DNA from: Lichenostomus cassidix
Taxonomy: Eukaryota; Chordata; Aves; Passeriformes; Meliphagidae
Length of the DNA: 64,000 nucleotides
Direction of reading: 5' to 3'
Assembly (NCBI GenBank): GCA_008360975.2
Contig: CM039198.1
Span: 9,196,547 to 9,260,546, forward strand
Shown here: positions 37,101 to 51,046 of the stretch, in pieces
How the letters are laid out: each line of letters begins with the position of its first letter
Position numbering within the stretch: the stretch's first letter is position 1
The notes under the pieces: model-generated
What the model saw: the letters and a program-made list of their open reading frames with translations, nothing else
Database searches by the model: none
What the model was told of the DNA's origin: nothing
Program-made: the position numbers and the translations under genes

Positions 37101-40100
37101 TTAAAGTGTGAATCCTGTGAGCTAAGATAAAAGCAGAAGACTGTATGAGGCTCTCTTGGTGGTGAGGAAGAAACAACCCATCTCAGCCCAGGGAGGGGAA
37201 GGTCTGAGCACAGCAAGTCACATTAACCTCACCACAACACCTCCTTTCCAGGGGAGGAAGGAGTAAAGGGTTTTCAAGCTCTCTTTCCTCTAACCACAGG
37301 CAAACATTAGATCCTCCAGCACTGAAAGCAAAGGCAAATTCCCCACCACAGAACTGAATGTTGGGATTTGCTTGTTCCAGGGCCTGACTCTGGGCTACAA
37401 ACAGGCTGTAGGTTCTGAGGGGCACACATTGTGACCCCAGGGAGAGCACTGGAGCTCCTGCTGCAGGAGAGAGCAGAAGGGAGGAGGGGGTTCAGCCCTG
37501 GGGCTCTAACACCACTGCACACCTCAGGGACATACAGAAAGCACTAATCAGTGCTAACACAGGCACCACAGCCATCCCTGCTTGGTTATTTCTGATTCTA
37601 GAGCCACAAAAGACACATTTCCAGAGATTCACATCTCGGCCAGCAAAAAGCTGCTTTGTTCAGTGCAGCCAGCTTCATCCCACATGTCACCAAAATCACT
37701 GTGGTTTAGCTGTAAATCCAGGAGCTGCAATGCTGCACTAGAGCCAAGGTCTGGCATTCAGTGCTCCCCTCTGACCAGCACTGCTACAGCACCTCCCCTG
37801 ACCTGCCCCATGCTGGCACACCTAAGGAAAAGCTTATCCACAGTCAGCTCAGAGGAAGGGATGAGACTCACTGCCTGCAGAGACTCTGAGCCCAGTGCAA
37901 ACTGACAGAAAAACAGAAGAGTCCTTCCCAAGGAGAGCTCTGTGCCACTGCAGTGTGGCAGCTGCTGGCTGCTGCCTCGGCCAGCCCAGTTCTCAGTGTG
38001 CCCCAGGATGTGCAAACACACCAGCAGGACTGCTGCCAGGTGGGCAGCTTCCCTTCTGACATCCCATGCAAACGACATGGTGAGGAGATCTGTGCATCTG
38101 AAATCATGTGCTTGGTTGCAAACTAGGAGCCTGTCCTGGAAGATTACAGGTGCTGCAGCTCTTGGCCTGGGGAGGGGAGCTGAGGGAACACCATGCCTGG
38201 GGTCACAGTGATGAGGGAGGTGACTGTCCCTGCACTCCCCAGGTCAGACTGGAGTGACACACTGAAGAAGTGCATGAGTAAAAGCTTGTAAGACTGTGAT
38301 ACAAAGAACTTGCTCAGCATCACTGGGTGGAGCCCTGTGAACAAGTTCTCTGACCTAACTGAGTAAAAAATGCTCAGAGTTGTAGCATTCAGCAGCTCTC
38401 AGCTCCTTTCCCCTTTCCTGTGCTACTTGTGGCTGGTGGTCTCTGTCAGTGGGTTCCCTGTCTGTGGGGCTCCAGTGTGGCCAGAACACCTCCTGTCCTA
38501 CTTCAGCAGAGTCCCACCTCTGAGATGTGGCAGGTCCCACCTCCAAACACACAGGATTTCAGAGCAAGGTATCAGAGACATGCTGGAAGATGCCCTGTTC
38601 TCTCCTGCCTTCTGCAGTGATGAGCAGGCAGCATCCTGCTTGGGGCACACCAGGCAGCACAGAGCACTGGCCACAGTGATCACAACATGCTGGGAACAGG
38701 GATTTGCACGAGCAAAATCACTTCCCCAACACTTCAAGCACTGCCAGCAAGTTGCACAGCAGAATTTGCCACAGTCCCATCCCAGAGATGAATTATGTTT
38801 CTGGAACATGATTATGTTTCTGGCAAGCACTGAGAGAAAGCTTTGTTCCTCACCAAAGATTAATATTCAGCCTTAGTCAATGGTGCTGGCCAAGAGGAGA
38901 GGAGGGAGCTGGAGTGAGGGAGTCCCCAACCCCTGGGGCAATGCAGCTCAGAGGAACTGTGCACAGGGGATTGCTGACTCAGGTTCATTGCAAAATTATT
39001 TTCCAAAAGGAGTCCATAGATGATTTAAAGATGATTTCTTTTTGGAAATACCTGAAGTTCTATTTTTCATCCTGTAGCAGACTGAGATTATTTCCAGTCT
39101 TCATTTGGTCTCAGTTATCACTGCGATCATAAGGAGTTTGCAGAGCAATGAGACAAGTCACAGGCTCTCCTCTAAATCTTGCTATTGAGAGTGATTACTT
39201 GGCCTTGGGTAATGAATTAGTCCTATTATACAGCAGCTGGCACAGTAGAAGCTAATCTGCTGCTCAGGCAGCTCATTACAGGGGCAGGGCTGGAACTGCT
39301 CAGCTGTGTGCTGCACACACAGCCCTCAGCAGCATTTTTAAACTGAATTCTGCACACAGTTCTTCAGGACTACAAAACAAACTACATCCATCAAACCAGT
39401 TTCTGTCTGTTCCTTTCTGAGTTAAGCATTTGCTCACCCCTTGGAAATACAATTCCCCTTCTGTGCAATTTCTACATGGCACTTTGCCATATCTGTATCA
39501 AATCCAAACTCTGTTAATTCTTCATTCTCTGTCACCCCTTGCAAACTCTGTCACTCCTCATCTCCATTTTTCTCCTCCAAACTCCTCTGTACCAATTATT
39601 CCTTCTACACCACTACCAAAAGCTTGCCAGCTCTACCTCTTGTACAACCAAATTTCACTTCTGTAGCAACTGGAAGTGCTCCTGTACTGCACTAGCTTGT
39701 CACTGTAGCTCTGGCTTTGTGGTTTTGCAGCAGTGGTTCAAGGAGGAGCATTTCAGCACACGGCAACTGCAGGCTTTTGTTTTGGAAACATGAACAAAGG
39801 GCTAAATAAGTGAATTAGAAAGGATCAGGAGGACAAAGCAAATCCAGCCAGCCAATTTAAAAGAACATTCTGAAAGTGCTTATAGATGACCACAGTAAAA
39901 CTAAGCAGAATGACAGGATAAACTCAATAGCAATGCTGTAGCCATGGTGCCACAAGCATTTGTGTGTGGTACTCCTGGGGGTGCTGATACCTGCTGTTAG
40001 ACCAACTATCACAGGTATGCTTGTGAAAGCATAAACTACTTTCTGTGAAGACTTTCAGGAGAAAAGAAGCAGTCAAGGAGTGAGAAGACTACTATACAAA

Positions 40101-43100
40101 ATAAGAGATAAGCCAGAAGGCAAAGAGCAGAAGCAAAAATAGTGAGTCTTCCTCAAATCAAAGGTCAGCCACAAAGGTCTGGTTATGTGTCTGAGGAATG
40201 ATGATGCCAGTCACTCCTCAGACCATTCAGGAAAAGAAAACTGAGAAATGTGTGGTAAATATGTTCAAGTTATACATTATTGTTTACAAGAGCTCTGGTA
40301 AGTCTTTTCAAAGAACAGGCAACAACACAGGAAACAAAATACACTAGGAATAAATGCAAAATATTACATATGGAGGTAATAATTGGAATCTTACTGCACT
40401 TTCCGTGTCCCAAACAATGTCAAGATCAAAGATCCTTGTTCCTTCCCCCAGTCTTCCACAAAAGCTGGTCTTTTAGCAGCCCAGGGAGCTGCTTCACGTT
40501 AACCCCTTGCATGCTCCCCATTCCACTGCTGCATATTTCTCCAGCCATCTCAGAGCTGCTTGGCCTGTCCCTGGCTGAAGGACTGGGAGGAGGTGAACAG
40601 GAGCTACAAGCAGTGCTGAACTGCCAGGAAGGACACTGCAGGTGCAGTAAGCAATTATATTTAACCCTGAGCTAACAGAAGGCATTTCAAAGACGAAAAT
40701 TCCATACTTATGGGACAGCCTGTTTTTTTGCAGACTTCATTTCCAGCCCAGAGGAGCTCCTGCTTTCTCTCTCTGTGATGGGCTAGAGCCTTACAGCTTG
40801 CCCCTGCTTTGGCAATGCTGCCCAGCTCTGGATCCGGCAGCTGGGCTGGGCAGATCCTCTGCAGCTTTCATGCCAGCTGTGTCCCTTCTTTGCTGAAAAT
40901 CATGGAATATCTGATCAGAGCACTCTGTAGAACATCACACACCTTCCTTATGGACCTTAGTCTGATCCGTTTTACAACACAAAACCCCAGGTGTTCCTAA
41001 GACTTTCAACTTCTAATTAGGTGTTATTGAGGGCTTTTTCCACAGTGCAAAGGGAGGCACAGAACTGATCAATATGGGCATATGAAGTGTTGGCCAGCAA
41101 AGGAGTTAAAGTTGGAACGATTTTGCTCCTGGAGGAAGCACAGGAGGCCATTCCAAGTGCCACAGAGCTGGGAAAGCCCTGAGAGATCTGTGCAGTAAAC
41201 AAACCCAGTGCTCAAACAAACACTGGAAGACCACGATGCTTTTGCTGCCAGCATCACAGTGGGAATATCTGTGGCTCAAGAACAGTCTGCACAGTCTACC
41301 CTTACCAACCATGAATGTAGGAAAAATGCCAGACAGGTCTCAAACGATGTCAAAGAAAGATTTTCAACCTTTGCATCTGCTCCCGTTGGAGGAGCTCAAA
41401 GATTAGTGACCAAAGTCATCTGTCAATCAGCCTAAATTAACTCCAAAGTGCCTCATGCTGATGACTGAGTGCTGTGAGGACTGCTCACAAATGCTGACAA
41501 AAGTGTATGTTAAAAGACGCTGGCCTGTTCTGCTGCCAGATATCCTCTACAAAATGCAGAGTGGCAGCTCCTGAGTAACCCATGGCACCCCTTTCTGGAA
41601 TGTGCCAGCAAAAAAGCAAACCACAAATGTACTAGGCGAGTACAAAAGCTATTTTGATAGCGTGATGTGGAAAACTGGATTACCAGTACAAGCAAAAAGC
41701 TTTCTCTGCTATTCCATATGCCTGTAAAACAAGTGCTTCCCAGGGCCATCACCACAGCAGGTAAAAAGAAGGCACAGGGCAGGCAGAGTGCTGCTGGGCA
41801 GTCTGTATCCCACAGGTGTACAGCCTGCTCCCCTCTCAATCACAGGTGCACTCCTGCAGCATGGCAGGTAGGAAAGGGGCTCTCCCATCCCTAACCCCAT
41901 GCTGCAGACTCAGCCTGCTCACCTGCTCTGCAGGTACACTGCAAACCTGTCAACAGCCCTGCCACATACCAACTCTGTACAGCAGGTCCTCTCCACAGGT
42001 AATGTTTTACATGGTGGCGTGACATAAAAAATTCCAAATACGCTAGAGCACACTTTTATTTTTCAAGAGAAACACTAGTTGAAGCACGCCATTCTCGGAA
42101 AATAGTGGCTGAGCAAACTGTTGGCCCTGGTTTCACACTGTTCTGCCCACTCAAGGGCTCATACCAATAAAAGGGAGTGTGACATGTAATTAAATACGGC
42201 AAATGGCACTTTGAAGTGACGTGAACTGGCGGCAGTGTGCAAAGCACAGTGTGGAGACCACCAGTTCTATTGTGCTGCTTTCAGGTTTCCCCAAGTCCTC
42301 TATCCCTGTCTGCAAATGCACAGGGAGCAAGGCACAGCCCAGAAGTGCTGGATGCTGAAAAAGCTGCCCAGAATGAGTGCTGCCTGGGATTGTCAGAAAT
42401 CAAAGACAGAAATATCAGTGCCTTGTGTCAAATGCTCCAAGACACAAGTCAGTAGTGGCTCCCTTTGCTCTGTCCCTGGGGGGAACAGGATGAACACGAG
42501 AAACTCCTGCTGCCCTGAGTTGTAGCTTGGTCACAGTGAAAACAACTGCCCCAGTCCCAAACATTTTCAAAGAGAGATACTATTGGCTGCTGTTATTGTG
42601 GGGCTTCTCCAAAACAGATGATGTCCTATCTTTGGGGTAGCACTTGATGTCAGCAGTCAGCCAAATAACAACACCGAGTCCTGGGAACACTCAGACACTT
42701 CAGGTTCTGGTAATGGGCACATTACTGATAATAATGTGCTTCATAAGCAACCATGGAAGATAAAGAATCATGGAGCATGAAACACAGCTTTAATGTGGTT
42801 AGTTAAATGACTGGTCAATTTTACCTGGCCATTTATTATCCCACAAGTAAAAGTGAAATAAGTAGAAAAAAAAAACAAATCCCATCAAAACTGTCAGAAT
42901 TTTCTGGTCTTGATCACAGAGCCAAATTCACAATTTGGACACTAAAGCAAAGCTTTGTTTTCAGAAAATAAGTATCTGACATCTTCTCATTATTCTTACT
43001 TTGTCTTTTTAAGCTACATTCAGTATAAAGTGCTGTGTAGTACATTCAGCACTGGTGTTTGTGGCACAACACTGAAGGCACTGAAGGTGCATTTTGCACC

Positions 43101-45136
43101 CAAGCTGGAAAGTGAGACTTGAGTTCCCCATGTTTACTGCTGCAGAAATCACTCCTGTTTTTTCCTACAGGACACATGCCCCATTCAGAGCACAGAATGA
43201 GCCGGAAATTCTTTAGGGAACTAAGCAATCTTCAAGTGAGTCTTTAAATGATCCACATTTTTCGTGGTTGCTCTATATCCACCCTTACTGTGCAGGTGCA
43301 CAGCAACTCATTTAATCTTTCACATCTAGAAGGCAGACTGTTTCTCTGCAGGGAGACTGTTTCCAGACTCTCTTTGTAATCCACAGGCCATAAGAGTTTA
43401 AGTTTAAGCCTTCCATGGTGCTTTTTCATCTTTTAAATAAGAATAAAGGAAAAACATCTTTAAAAAATCTGTCCTATGCAATTTTTGTAAGGCCAGCAGT
43501 GTGACTGTTCTCACCTGCTACAGAAGCAGCACCTACGAGCCCAGTTTCTGTAACACCCCAACTTCTGCAGGGGACAGAAGCTCACAAAAATGCCACAACC
43601 ACCTGTAAGACCCTTCCCTTCACAGCTTCTGGCTATCTATGGTACTATTCAGTTTTTATATTTTATCTGTAACTCCAACAGTGTGAGATAATTATCACTA
43701 GACGGATAACAGACTCTAACAAGAGAGGGATTGTGGACTGCAGCTTTCACATTCTCCTGGGGCTTTAAATTCCCTCAGAACCTTGATTAAACAGTGATTT
43801 TTCTGGCAGTAAAACATAATTTCCTCACCCTTTTATATTTGATTTCATTCACATTTGCCAGAAATATCTGTGGTCAGATGATTGCAATTTTCAACTCTAA
43901 AAAATACAGCTACAGAAAGTCATAGACAGAAAAAAGACACTGTGAAACTAAACCGCAAGGCAATGCCATAGGATTCTCATTGTCACTCCTGTCTCATGAA
44001 CACCTCCCTTTGGACAACTGTTTGCTGTTGAATCATGCAGAGCAGACCAGCCTCAGCACCTGTGAGCACTGAACTTTGGAAACTTCACCATTACTGTGAG
44101 ACAACACCTACAGCAGGTTCCATCTACAGCCATGCAATTCTCCCCCTTTGCCTTCACTGTCCCTTCTACATCTGGGGAAATGCCATCACCACTTCAGCTG
44201 TGGTTGCTGCCCCAGAGCCACCTGCCAGGGGCAGCAGTATGGCCAGAACACTCAGGATGGTGTCACAAGCACCCCTGGGCAGGAAATAGGAATACTAGTC
44301 CCAGGCTGGCAGTGATGCTATCCACCATTCAGCCATGGTGGCTGCTCCTCTGCAGCACCATCTCCCAGAGGCAGAAGAACAGTCAGGATGTTTAGGATGG
44401 TGCCACAAGCACCCCTGGGCAGGGAGCACCAGTTCCAGTCTGACAGCAGAACAGGTGAGCTGAGCTGCTCTGCCTGTGGCATCAAAAGGCAAACCCTGAA
44501 CAGGTGCCCTGAGCACAATGCTGTGTGTGCTCCCCAAAAACACAGAAGGGTTCAGCACCCACAGCCTTATTACACCAGATTCCTTCCCCATCACCCAAGA
44601 CAACAGACTGGAGCACTACTTCCTCCACAGAATATCCTTAGAAAAAAGCAGTAGCAGCAGTCACATCTGTACCCAAGATCATCACACATCCCCTCGATTC
44701 TTGTGGCTCCTCATGAATTTTATGTTAAGCTGATTTTTGAGTGGGGAAATGGAGGACTGAGAGAGAGTAAGATAACAAACTCCAAGGATGTAGAACAACC
44801 TCAGAAAGCAAAGCACCACTGCTGTGTGCAGGAGATATGGACACCAGATACAAACAGCTCAGGGCTTAGGTACCCAATGCATAAACCTGGTGCATACACA
44901 ACCTTATTCTCCTTTGTGCATCAGGAAAAGCTCTGTTGCAAGAGGTACCAACACATCCTCCCTTTTAAATATATCATACACATTATACAGCTCCCACGAT
45001 GGCAGAGAGCAGTTTGGCACAGAAATCCTCTACACATTCTCTGTTATTAGGAAATAAATAAAAGGCATTTTAATTTCTGTGTATTGCTTTCATCCTTTTT
45101 CTCTATGACTCCCCAGGCACAACAAAAGAAGTAGTC

Positions 45137-45163
45137 CATGCCATGCCATGCTGTGCCATGCCT
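45137..45163. repeat. (CCATG)n short tandem repeat
   Basis: CCATGCCATGCCATGCTGTG then CCATGCC: about five units, one changed. Confidence 0.85.
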
Positions 45164-45571
45164 CCCACAGCTGCATGTGCAACAATCTCCAGGCTCAGCT
45201 GTTTGCACATCTCCACATCCATGTGGCAGCTGCCCCAGGTTGTGTTAGGTGAGGTGAGTTATCCGCTGAATATTACATAGCAATGGAAGCAATGAACAAT
45301 CTGTCTGACACTTGCAGGTGAAGCATGCACCAGGGAGAAGCACAGGATTCCTTCCTTCCTAAGTGCCTCACAGTTCTGGTAAATCAAGCTGTGGAAAGTG
45401 CAGATAACATCAGTGGCAGCTCGCAGTCCTACTCAGTCCAGCCCGCTCAGTCGGATTCCAAAGCCACCTCCATCCATTCTGGAAGCACACGCTGTGCTTT
45501 ATACAGAGACTTACATCTGTGGGATGACTGAAGCTATAAAAAGTGCTGACAATTTCCAGCAAATTTGCATA

Positions 45572-45592
45572 TGTTGCTGCTGCTGCTGCTTA
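45572..45592. repeat. (TGC)n microsatellite
   Basis: Six consecutive GCT/TGC triplets preceded by an octamer-like ATTTGCATA. Short. Confidence 0.8.
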
Positions 45593-46364
45593 TATAAGTG
45601 ATTTCTAGTTAACTACAAATACAAAAATCAAGGTCCAAAATAGATTTTAAAAGAAATCACTTGCAAATGTGACTGAATGACACATCTCTCCAATCTCCCA
45701 AAATCACTTGTCTAGAAAAAGCAGACGCAACAGAGGTTTCTCCAGAGGGTCCCATGCAAAGCACCTCCCTGAGGTCTAACACAGCCCTACTTTCTCAACA
45801 TCTATGCTGCTCTGCACCATAAAGGTTGTCACAAACTGGAGCACCTGAGCCTTGTGCCAGGTTGCTCTTATGTCTGGAGCTGTATAGATCTTTCCACACA
45901 CATCATCATCCCTGATTCAGCTGGGGTGAGGAGACAGCCAGCCTCGGGACAAGAAACATGAGCTGTTGAGAAATCCCTCAGTGTATCACACACCACACTC
46001 CACTGGCTCTACACCTGTGTACAACACCTCCTCACCTGCATCTGCACAGATTCCCTCTTGCTCCAGGCTGGGAAGGCCAGTTGGTTAACCTGGGGCTGCA
46101 ACAGTCTGGTACCAAGGGGTCCTGTAGGGCTCTGCTCAATGGTCAAAAGGTCAGGCAAAAATATAAAGCACACAGGAGGGAGGAAAGGGTGAGAAAATCC
46201 CTGACTTTCAGGTCTCATGGCTGCCATAGCTATTAATCACCAAAGGAAGGGTGAGGGTTGAAGCTGATGGTATCTATGCAATAGGATATGGATACCAAGC
46301 AACAACATCCTCCTTTCCTAAGCCCTTCAGCTTGCAGGAGGCTGCTGCTTGCTCATAGACCAAG

Positions 46365-46403
46365 CTCAGGAAATACTCAGGAAATACTCAGGTAATACTC
46401 AGG
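46365..46403. repeat. 11-bp tandem repeat, about 3.5 copies
   Basis: CTCAGGAAATA is repeated, with the third unit CTCAGGTAATA and a partial fourth CTCAGG. Confidence 0.93.
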
Positions 46404-46459
46404 TTATGGACCATTTCTTCATTAACCTACTATCTACAATACTGCAAGAAACTGTACTT

Positions 46460-46918
46460 GGTTTTCCAACACAAGGAAGACAAGCACATACTGGAGAGAG
46501 TCCAGCAATGGTGACAAGGATGATTAATGGACTGGAGCATCTGTCATATGAAGAAAGGCTGAAAGAACTGGAACTGTTTAACGTCAAGACAAGAAGGCTT
46601 GAGAAGGATGTTATCAATGTGAATAAAAACCAGTGGGGGGGACAGTAAAAAAGCATAGATAGGATGTTGTCAGTGATATCCAGTGAAAGGATGAGATGCA
46701 ATTAAATTAAAAATTAAAACACGGAAAATCCTTTTAAAGGGACACAAAGCCCCTTAAAGGACACAACAAAAAACTGTGAGGGTAGTTAAACACTAGAATA
46801 CATTGTCAGAACAGCTGTGGTGTCCACCCTTGCACACATTCCAAACCTGACAAGAAACAGCCAGGCAAGCCAGACTAGCTGATCTCCAAAGGTCCCTTCC
46901 AACCCACTGATTCTGTGA
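46460..46918 (+). repeat. CR1 LINE fragment, longer 3' region
   Basis: Sense CR1 3' region: AGAGTCCAGCAATGGTGACA, GGACTGGAGCATCTGTCATA, GAAGAAAGGCTGAAAGAACT, then a variable part, a TGTCAGAACAGCTGTGGTGTC block, GCAAGCCAGACTAGCTGATC, GGTCCCTTCCAACCCACTG and the tail ATTCTGTGAAT. The 5' end is approximate. It contains an AAATTAAAAATTAAAA stretch near 46705. Confidence 0.9.
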
Positions 46919-49900
46919 ATAAGACCACAACAACCTCCTCAACTGCTCCCAACCAGCCCAGCTTCAGAGAATCCATCTGGAATCCCACCATGAAGCCAAT
47001 ACCCTCCCTCTGCTCTCTGCTTTTGATAGTCTTTTGGTTTATGCTACCAGTTTTGCTCGGGGACAGTGGTATCCTCTCCAGAGCTAACAGAGACACGTTG
47101 TTTCTGGCTTGTCCCTACCATGAGCTCCTTCAGTTCTCCTGCAGCTCTCATTGCTTCCATCACTGCCTTGAGCAGGAACCTCCAGCCTTCACTGTTTTCC
47201 TCTAACCCTTCACTGTGGGCTTGCAGCAGCCACAGGAGCAGGAAACAAAGGAGGCCAAATGTCTTCATCTCTTTACCTCTCTGTGTCTCTCTTGCCCCGC
47301 ATTTACCACATTTTTGGTCTTTTCCTTGATCTTCTGTGATTAATGAATTGACAACACATTTTTGCTAGCAAAAGAACACAGGAGGCAGCAAAGACAACAA
47401 TCCCTCAGAACTCCCATCTCTGGCACTGGGCTTTGCTTCCAGCAAGTCACCTTCATGGTTTTCTCAGAGCTGCCCAACTCTTTTGCCATTACAGCCTGTT
47501 CAGGTCACCCACCAGCCATGCATACCCAGTTTTCTCTGCAAGAGCTACAACACAGTGTGAGGCAGGAGAGCCTGCCCTGTCCTCAGCTCCTGGAGAAGCC
47601 AGCTGGGCCACACGATGGAGACTAGATGATCTGTGCTGGCAGCTCCACAGCCTGCCTTGAGTCTCCTGTGAGGAGACTCAGGTGCTGTTGGGGCATCAGA
47701 TTCTTCCCAAGTCAATTACAGCATCAGGAACAGTCACTTCTCCTCTTCCTTCATCCATCAGGAACCAGCATGCCACAGACTGGCTGCTCAACCACTGCTC
47801 AGGGGTGGGAGAGATTCCCCTCTCTGCTGTTCTTCACGCCTTTCTCACTTCTCTCTTTCAAAACTCAGCACAGACTTTCAAACCAGTGCTGTCAGAGGAG
47901 ATCTGAGCATTGGTAAATGTGAAGCCTTATGAATGAGAAAATCCACCCTTCCTGTCTAAACATGGTGCAGGCTTCAAGTCACAAAGGCTGAAGAAGAAGG
48001 CCACATCCTTCTGGTAGCTCCCAGCCACCAGACAGAAAGAAAGGGTGTGTGCTGTGGAGGACAAATGCTGCCAGCCCTGGCATGGCTCAGGCAATGCCAT
48101 GAGCCACGTTCAGTCACTGCTGTGGCAGAAAATGCAGCCAGCTCTCCTTCAGGCTCCAGAGAGTGCACAAGTACTTGCTGGGGTAAACTGGGCACAGGGA
48201 AATGAGAACAGGACAGAGGGAGAGAGTAACATCCTCCCCTTTAAACAACAGAGTGTGGTTAAGTTCAGCTGAGGACAGAGCACTGAACCTTACTAAGGGC
48301 TGCAGGGCCAGGCCAGGGCCACCCAAAGCCTATGCAAGGGCAGGTTGGTACAGAAAGGAGACTTGTGTCCATTGCCCCATCTGGACATGCACTGTGACCT
48401 CCCTGACGTCAGCTCTGATGTTGATGTGGCTGGGCAGGGACTTGGATCAGAGAACAGAGAGTATTTCTATTGTGGTGACTTGCAGTTAGATCAGGTCCCT
48501 GAGCAAGCTGCTTATCTGCACACAAGAGACAAGCTACCTAGAGAAGGGAAAGGCTACCTGAACAGAGCCATGAGAGACACACACAGACCTTCTGTCTCAC
48601 ACATCCACTGTGATGTGTGCCAAATACCTGTGATCCCATGGATTTGGTTAATTAGCTCTCATTTGACATCTTTTTTAACTCTGGCTCATAGTCCTTATTA
48701 GGCACCATCTCTGGAGAAGAGGAAAACGTGCCAGAGTGAACACACTCAGCCCTTGCCATTTTTCTTGCCTTCTTTGTAAAGGTTTACCCAAGAGAAAGGG
48801 TGGCAGGCTGTGTGGACAACTGGTCTCCATCAAAACTGTCAGTGGTACATGAGCCAAGGGTAGGAAAGGCACATCTGTGGGGCTGAGGGCACTGATCTGA
48901 GCATGGTGGAACTCACTCAGACTTAAGGGGGGAAAGACAAGTTTCCAAGAAGGAGATGACAGGAAAGCAAAGTTACGGTATTTTGAAGCAATTCCCCACT
49001 GCCTTTGCTGAGCAGAATTTTTCACATCTCATGATATATTTTTCCTCAAACAATTCCTAAATTCCTAGATGTGCAAACATTTAGCGATTTGTGAAACTAC
49101 ATTCACATACCTCAATAAATCATCTTGTAGGTGGCAAAACTGACAAACAAGAGATTCCAACATTCTAAAACTAACAAAAGAAATCCCAAATGTGTCAGTA
49201 GCACAGGAAAGTCCCTGGCCTCACTCTTGCTGGAGTGGACAACTCTTGCTTCTACTTTCCTGTCTTTCCAGGTAATAACAAGAAACAGGAAGTCAGTAGA
49301 AACATTATAGATTTTTCATTAATTTTTTATTTATTAGTTTAATTTATTAAGAGAAACAAAAAGGCAGTGCCAGATCTGTGGGCAAAATGTCCTTTTGCAC
49401 AGAATCTTTTGCTCACAGAACATCGCTCTACATGCAGCTGGTGGGCAGGTTTTGCTCAGGACTCTGTTATCTGCTTCTCTGGATTCCCTAGAGGATGTGC
49501 ATGGAAAACCTGGGATGGGCATTGCCTGTCTTGCATATAAGCAAAGCAGGATGGCTGATTCCCCTTAGGAACATGGAGGACAAATAGAGGCTGACCTGAG
49601 AAATGTGCTCCTAATGGCTTCAGCCCAGGGAGATGCTCCTGGAGACCATTGCTATCACATCCTTGGTTAAGTCCCAAATGCCAACAGGGCATGGCCAGTG
49701 AGGAAAGCACTGATGGGGTCATGGCAAGTTCTTGCTTTAGTGCACGAGGTGGTTCAGAATTCACATGCAGAGATTGTGAAGCACTCTTCATGGACATATC
49801 CTTTACACTCACATTGTGTCTTGATTGTGTAGACAGAAAGCAACAAACACATTCAGGCACAAGCAGTCCCGAGGTGGGAATCCAACTGTCACCCCAGCTG

Positions 49901-50054
49901 TCAGGGCCCTGAAAATGACTGAAGCTGACAGAACTTCTCAGTATGCTGACAGAAAGTCCACTGCCTTTGGGTCTGCACAACTAGACCCTGCCGGGTCTCC
50001 CTCAGCCATGCCACAGGTATGGCAGTGAGGTATCTGCAGCCACCTGGGGAACTG

Positions 50055-50399
50055 CTGCAACAGAGGGTGAGAAGAGAAGGAGAAGGCTCCAGGGAGAACC
50101 TACAGGTACTGGAGAGGGACTTTGGAGAACAAGTGAGAATTGGCTTCAAGCTGAAGAAGGGCAGATTTAGATTAGATATTAGGAAGAAATTCTCCTCTGC
50201 AAGGATGGTGAAGCCCTGGCACAGGTTGCCCAGAACACCTGTGGCTTCTCCATCCCTGGAAGCGTTCTAGGCCAGGCTGGATGGGACTTGGAACAACCTG
50301 GGTTAGTGGAAGGTGTCCCTGCCCATGGCAGAGTGGGTGTAATGGATGATCTTTAAGGTTCCTTCCAACCCAAACCATTCTTTGATTCCACGATTCTAT
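50055..50399 (+). repeat. CR1 3'-end fragment
   Basis: CTTCAAGCTGAAGAAGGGCA, GATTTAGATTAGATATTAGG, AAGAAATTCTCCTCTGCAAG, CCCTGGCACAGGTTGCCCAG, CTCCATCCCTGGAAGCGTTC, GTGTCCCTGCCCATGGCAG, then the tail ATTCTTTGATTCCACGATTC. Sits only about 0.65 kb inside the exon 1 donor. Confidence 0.95.
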
Positions 50400-50821
50400 A
50401 TCTGAATTGCCTCTCCCACAACATAATGCCATGATACATTCAGTGAAAGGAAACGAGAGGGACTGGGAGAGGGTGAGGGAGAGAGGAGGGAGCGGAACTT
50501 GCCCAGCATCTGGCCCTCGTGAATGACTGACAGGGGCTGCATCACTGCAACCACTGACTCCTGCTGCTGTTCAGCGATTGTGAAAACCCAAGTCCGGAGC
50601 AGCCCGCAGCTCGTCACACACCTGAGCTCTGCCGCTCCATGGCTACAAGTACAACTACCAAGGGCTCGGGCTGGAGCGGGGCCGGGCGAGCAGCTCCTCC
50701 TCCACGAGGATTCTTACAGCACCCGGCAGCCTCAGCCCGGGGTGGAAGGGGCACCTGCCCGGGGCAGGGGACACAGCGATGCCGAGGGGGGAGCCCGACA
50801 GCAGAGCCGCCTGGGCCCCGC

Positions 50822-51000
50822 GGGACATCCCAGGGATCACCGGCACCGGGACATCGCCGGTACCACCGGCACCCCGCGGGACATCCCCGGGACCACTGGC
50901 ACCGAACATCCCCGGGATCACCGGCACCGGGACATCCCCGGGATCACCGGCACCGGGACATCCCCGGGATCACCGGCACCCCGCGGGACATCCCCGGGCC
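50822..51000. repeat. 26-bp GC-rich minisatellite next to the exon 1 donor
   Basis: Seven tandem units of the type GGGACATCCCCGGGATCACC + GGCACC. Starts are at 50822, 50848, 50878, 50904, 50929, 50955 and a partial at 50985; two units carry an extra CCGC (30 bp). Most units contain the CCCGGG palindrome. It lies 47-225 bases inside intron 1. Confidence 0.95.
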
Positions 51001-51046
51001 AGCCGCCCCCGCCCCCCGCTCGGCGCGGCCCTGGCCCCGCTCGTAC

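Larger units (their letters stand above)
14513..51046 (-). other. GAS7 intron 1
   Basis: About 36.5 kb between the SH3 exon and the first WW exon. It holds CR1 fragments at 16.86, 19.07, 21.6, 22.1, 24.6, 27.9, 46.5 and 50.1 kb, a solo LTR at 18.2-18.8 kb, several small tandem repeats and a VNTR next to the donor. Mammalian GAS7 uses alternative first exons within this interval for short isoforms; I could not identify a counterpart. The largest blocks without anything I recognise are 14513-16854, 28068-31125 and 31180-46364; no open frame in them resembles a known protein. Confidence 0.85.

Noticed and set aside
47044..47268. Minus-strand frame with a signal-peptide-like start (MKTFGLLCFLLLWLLQAHSEG).
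   Set aside because: The hydrophobic start is attractive, but the frame stops after 74 codons, no conserved Cys pattern or family is evident, and I see no supporting exon. It would need transcript evidence.
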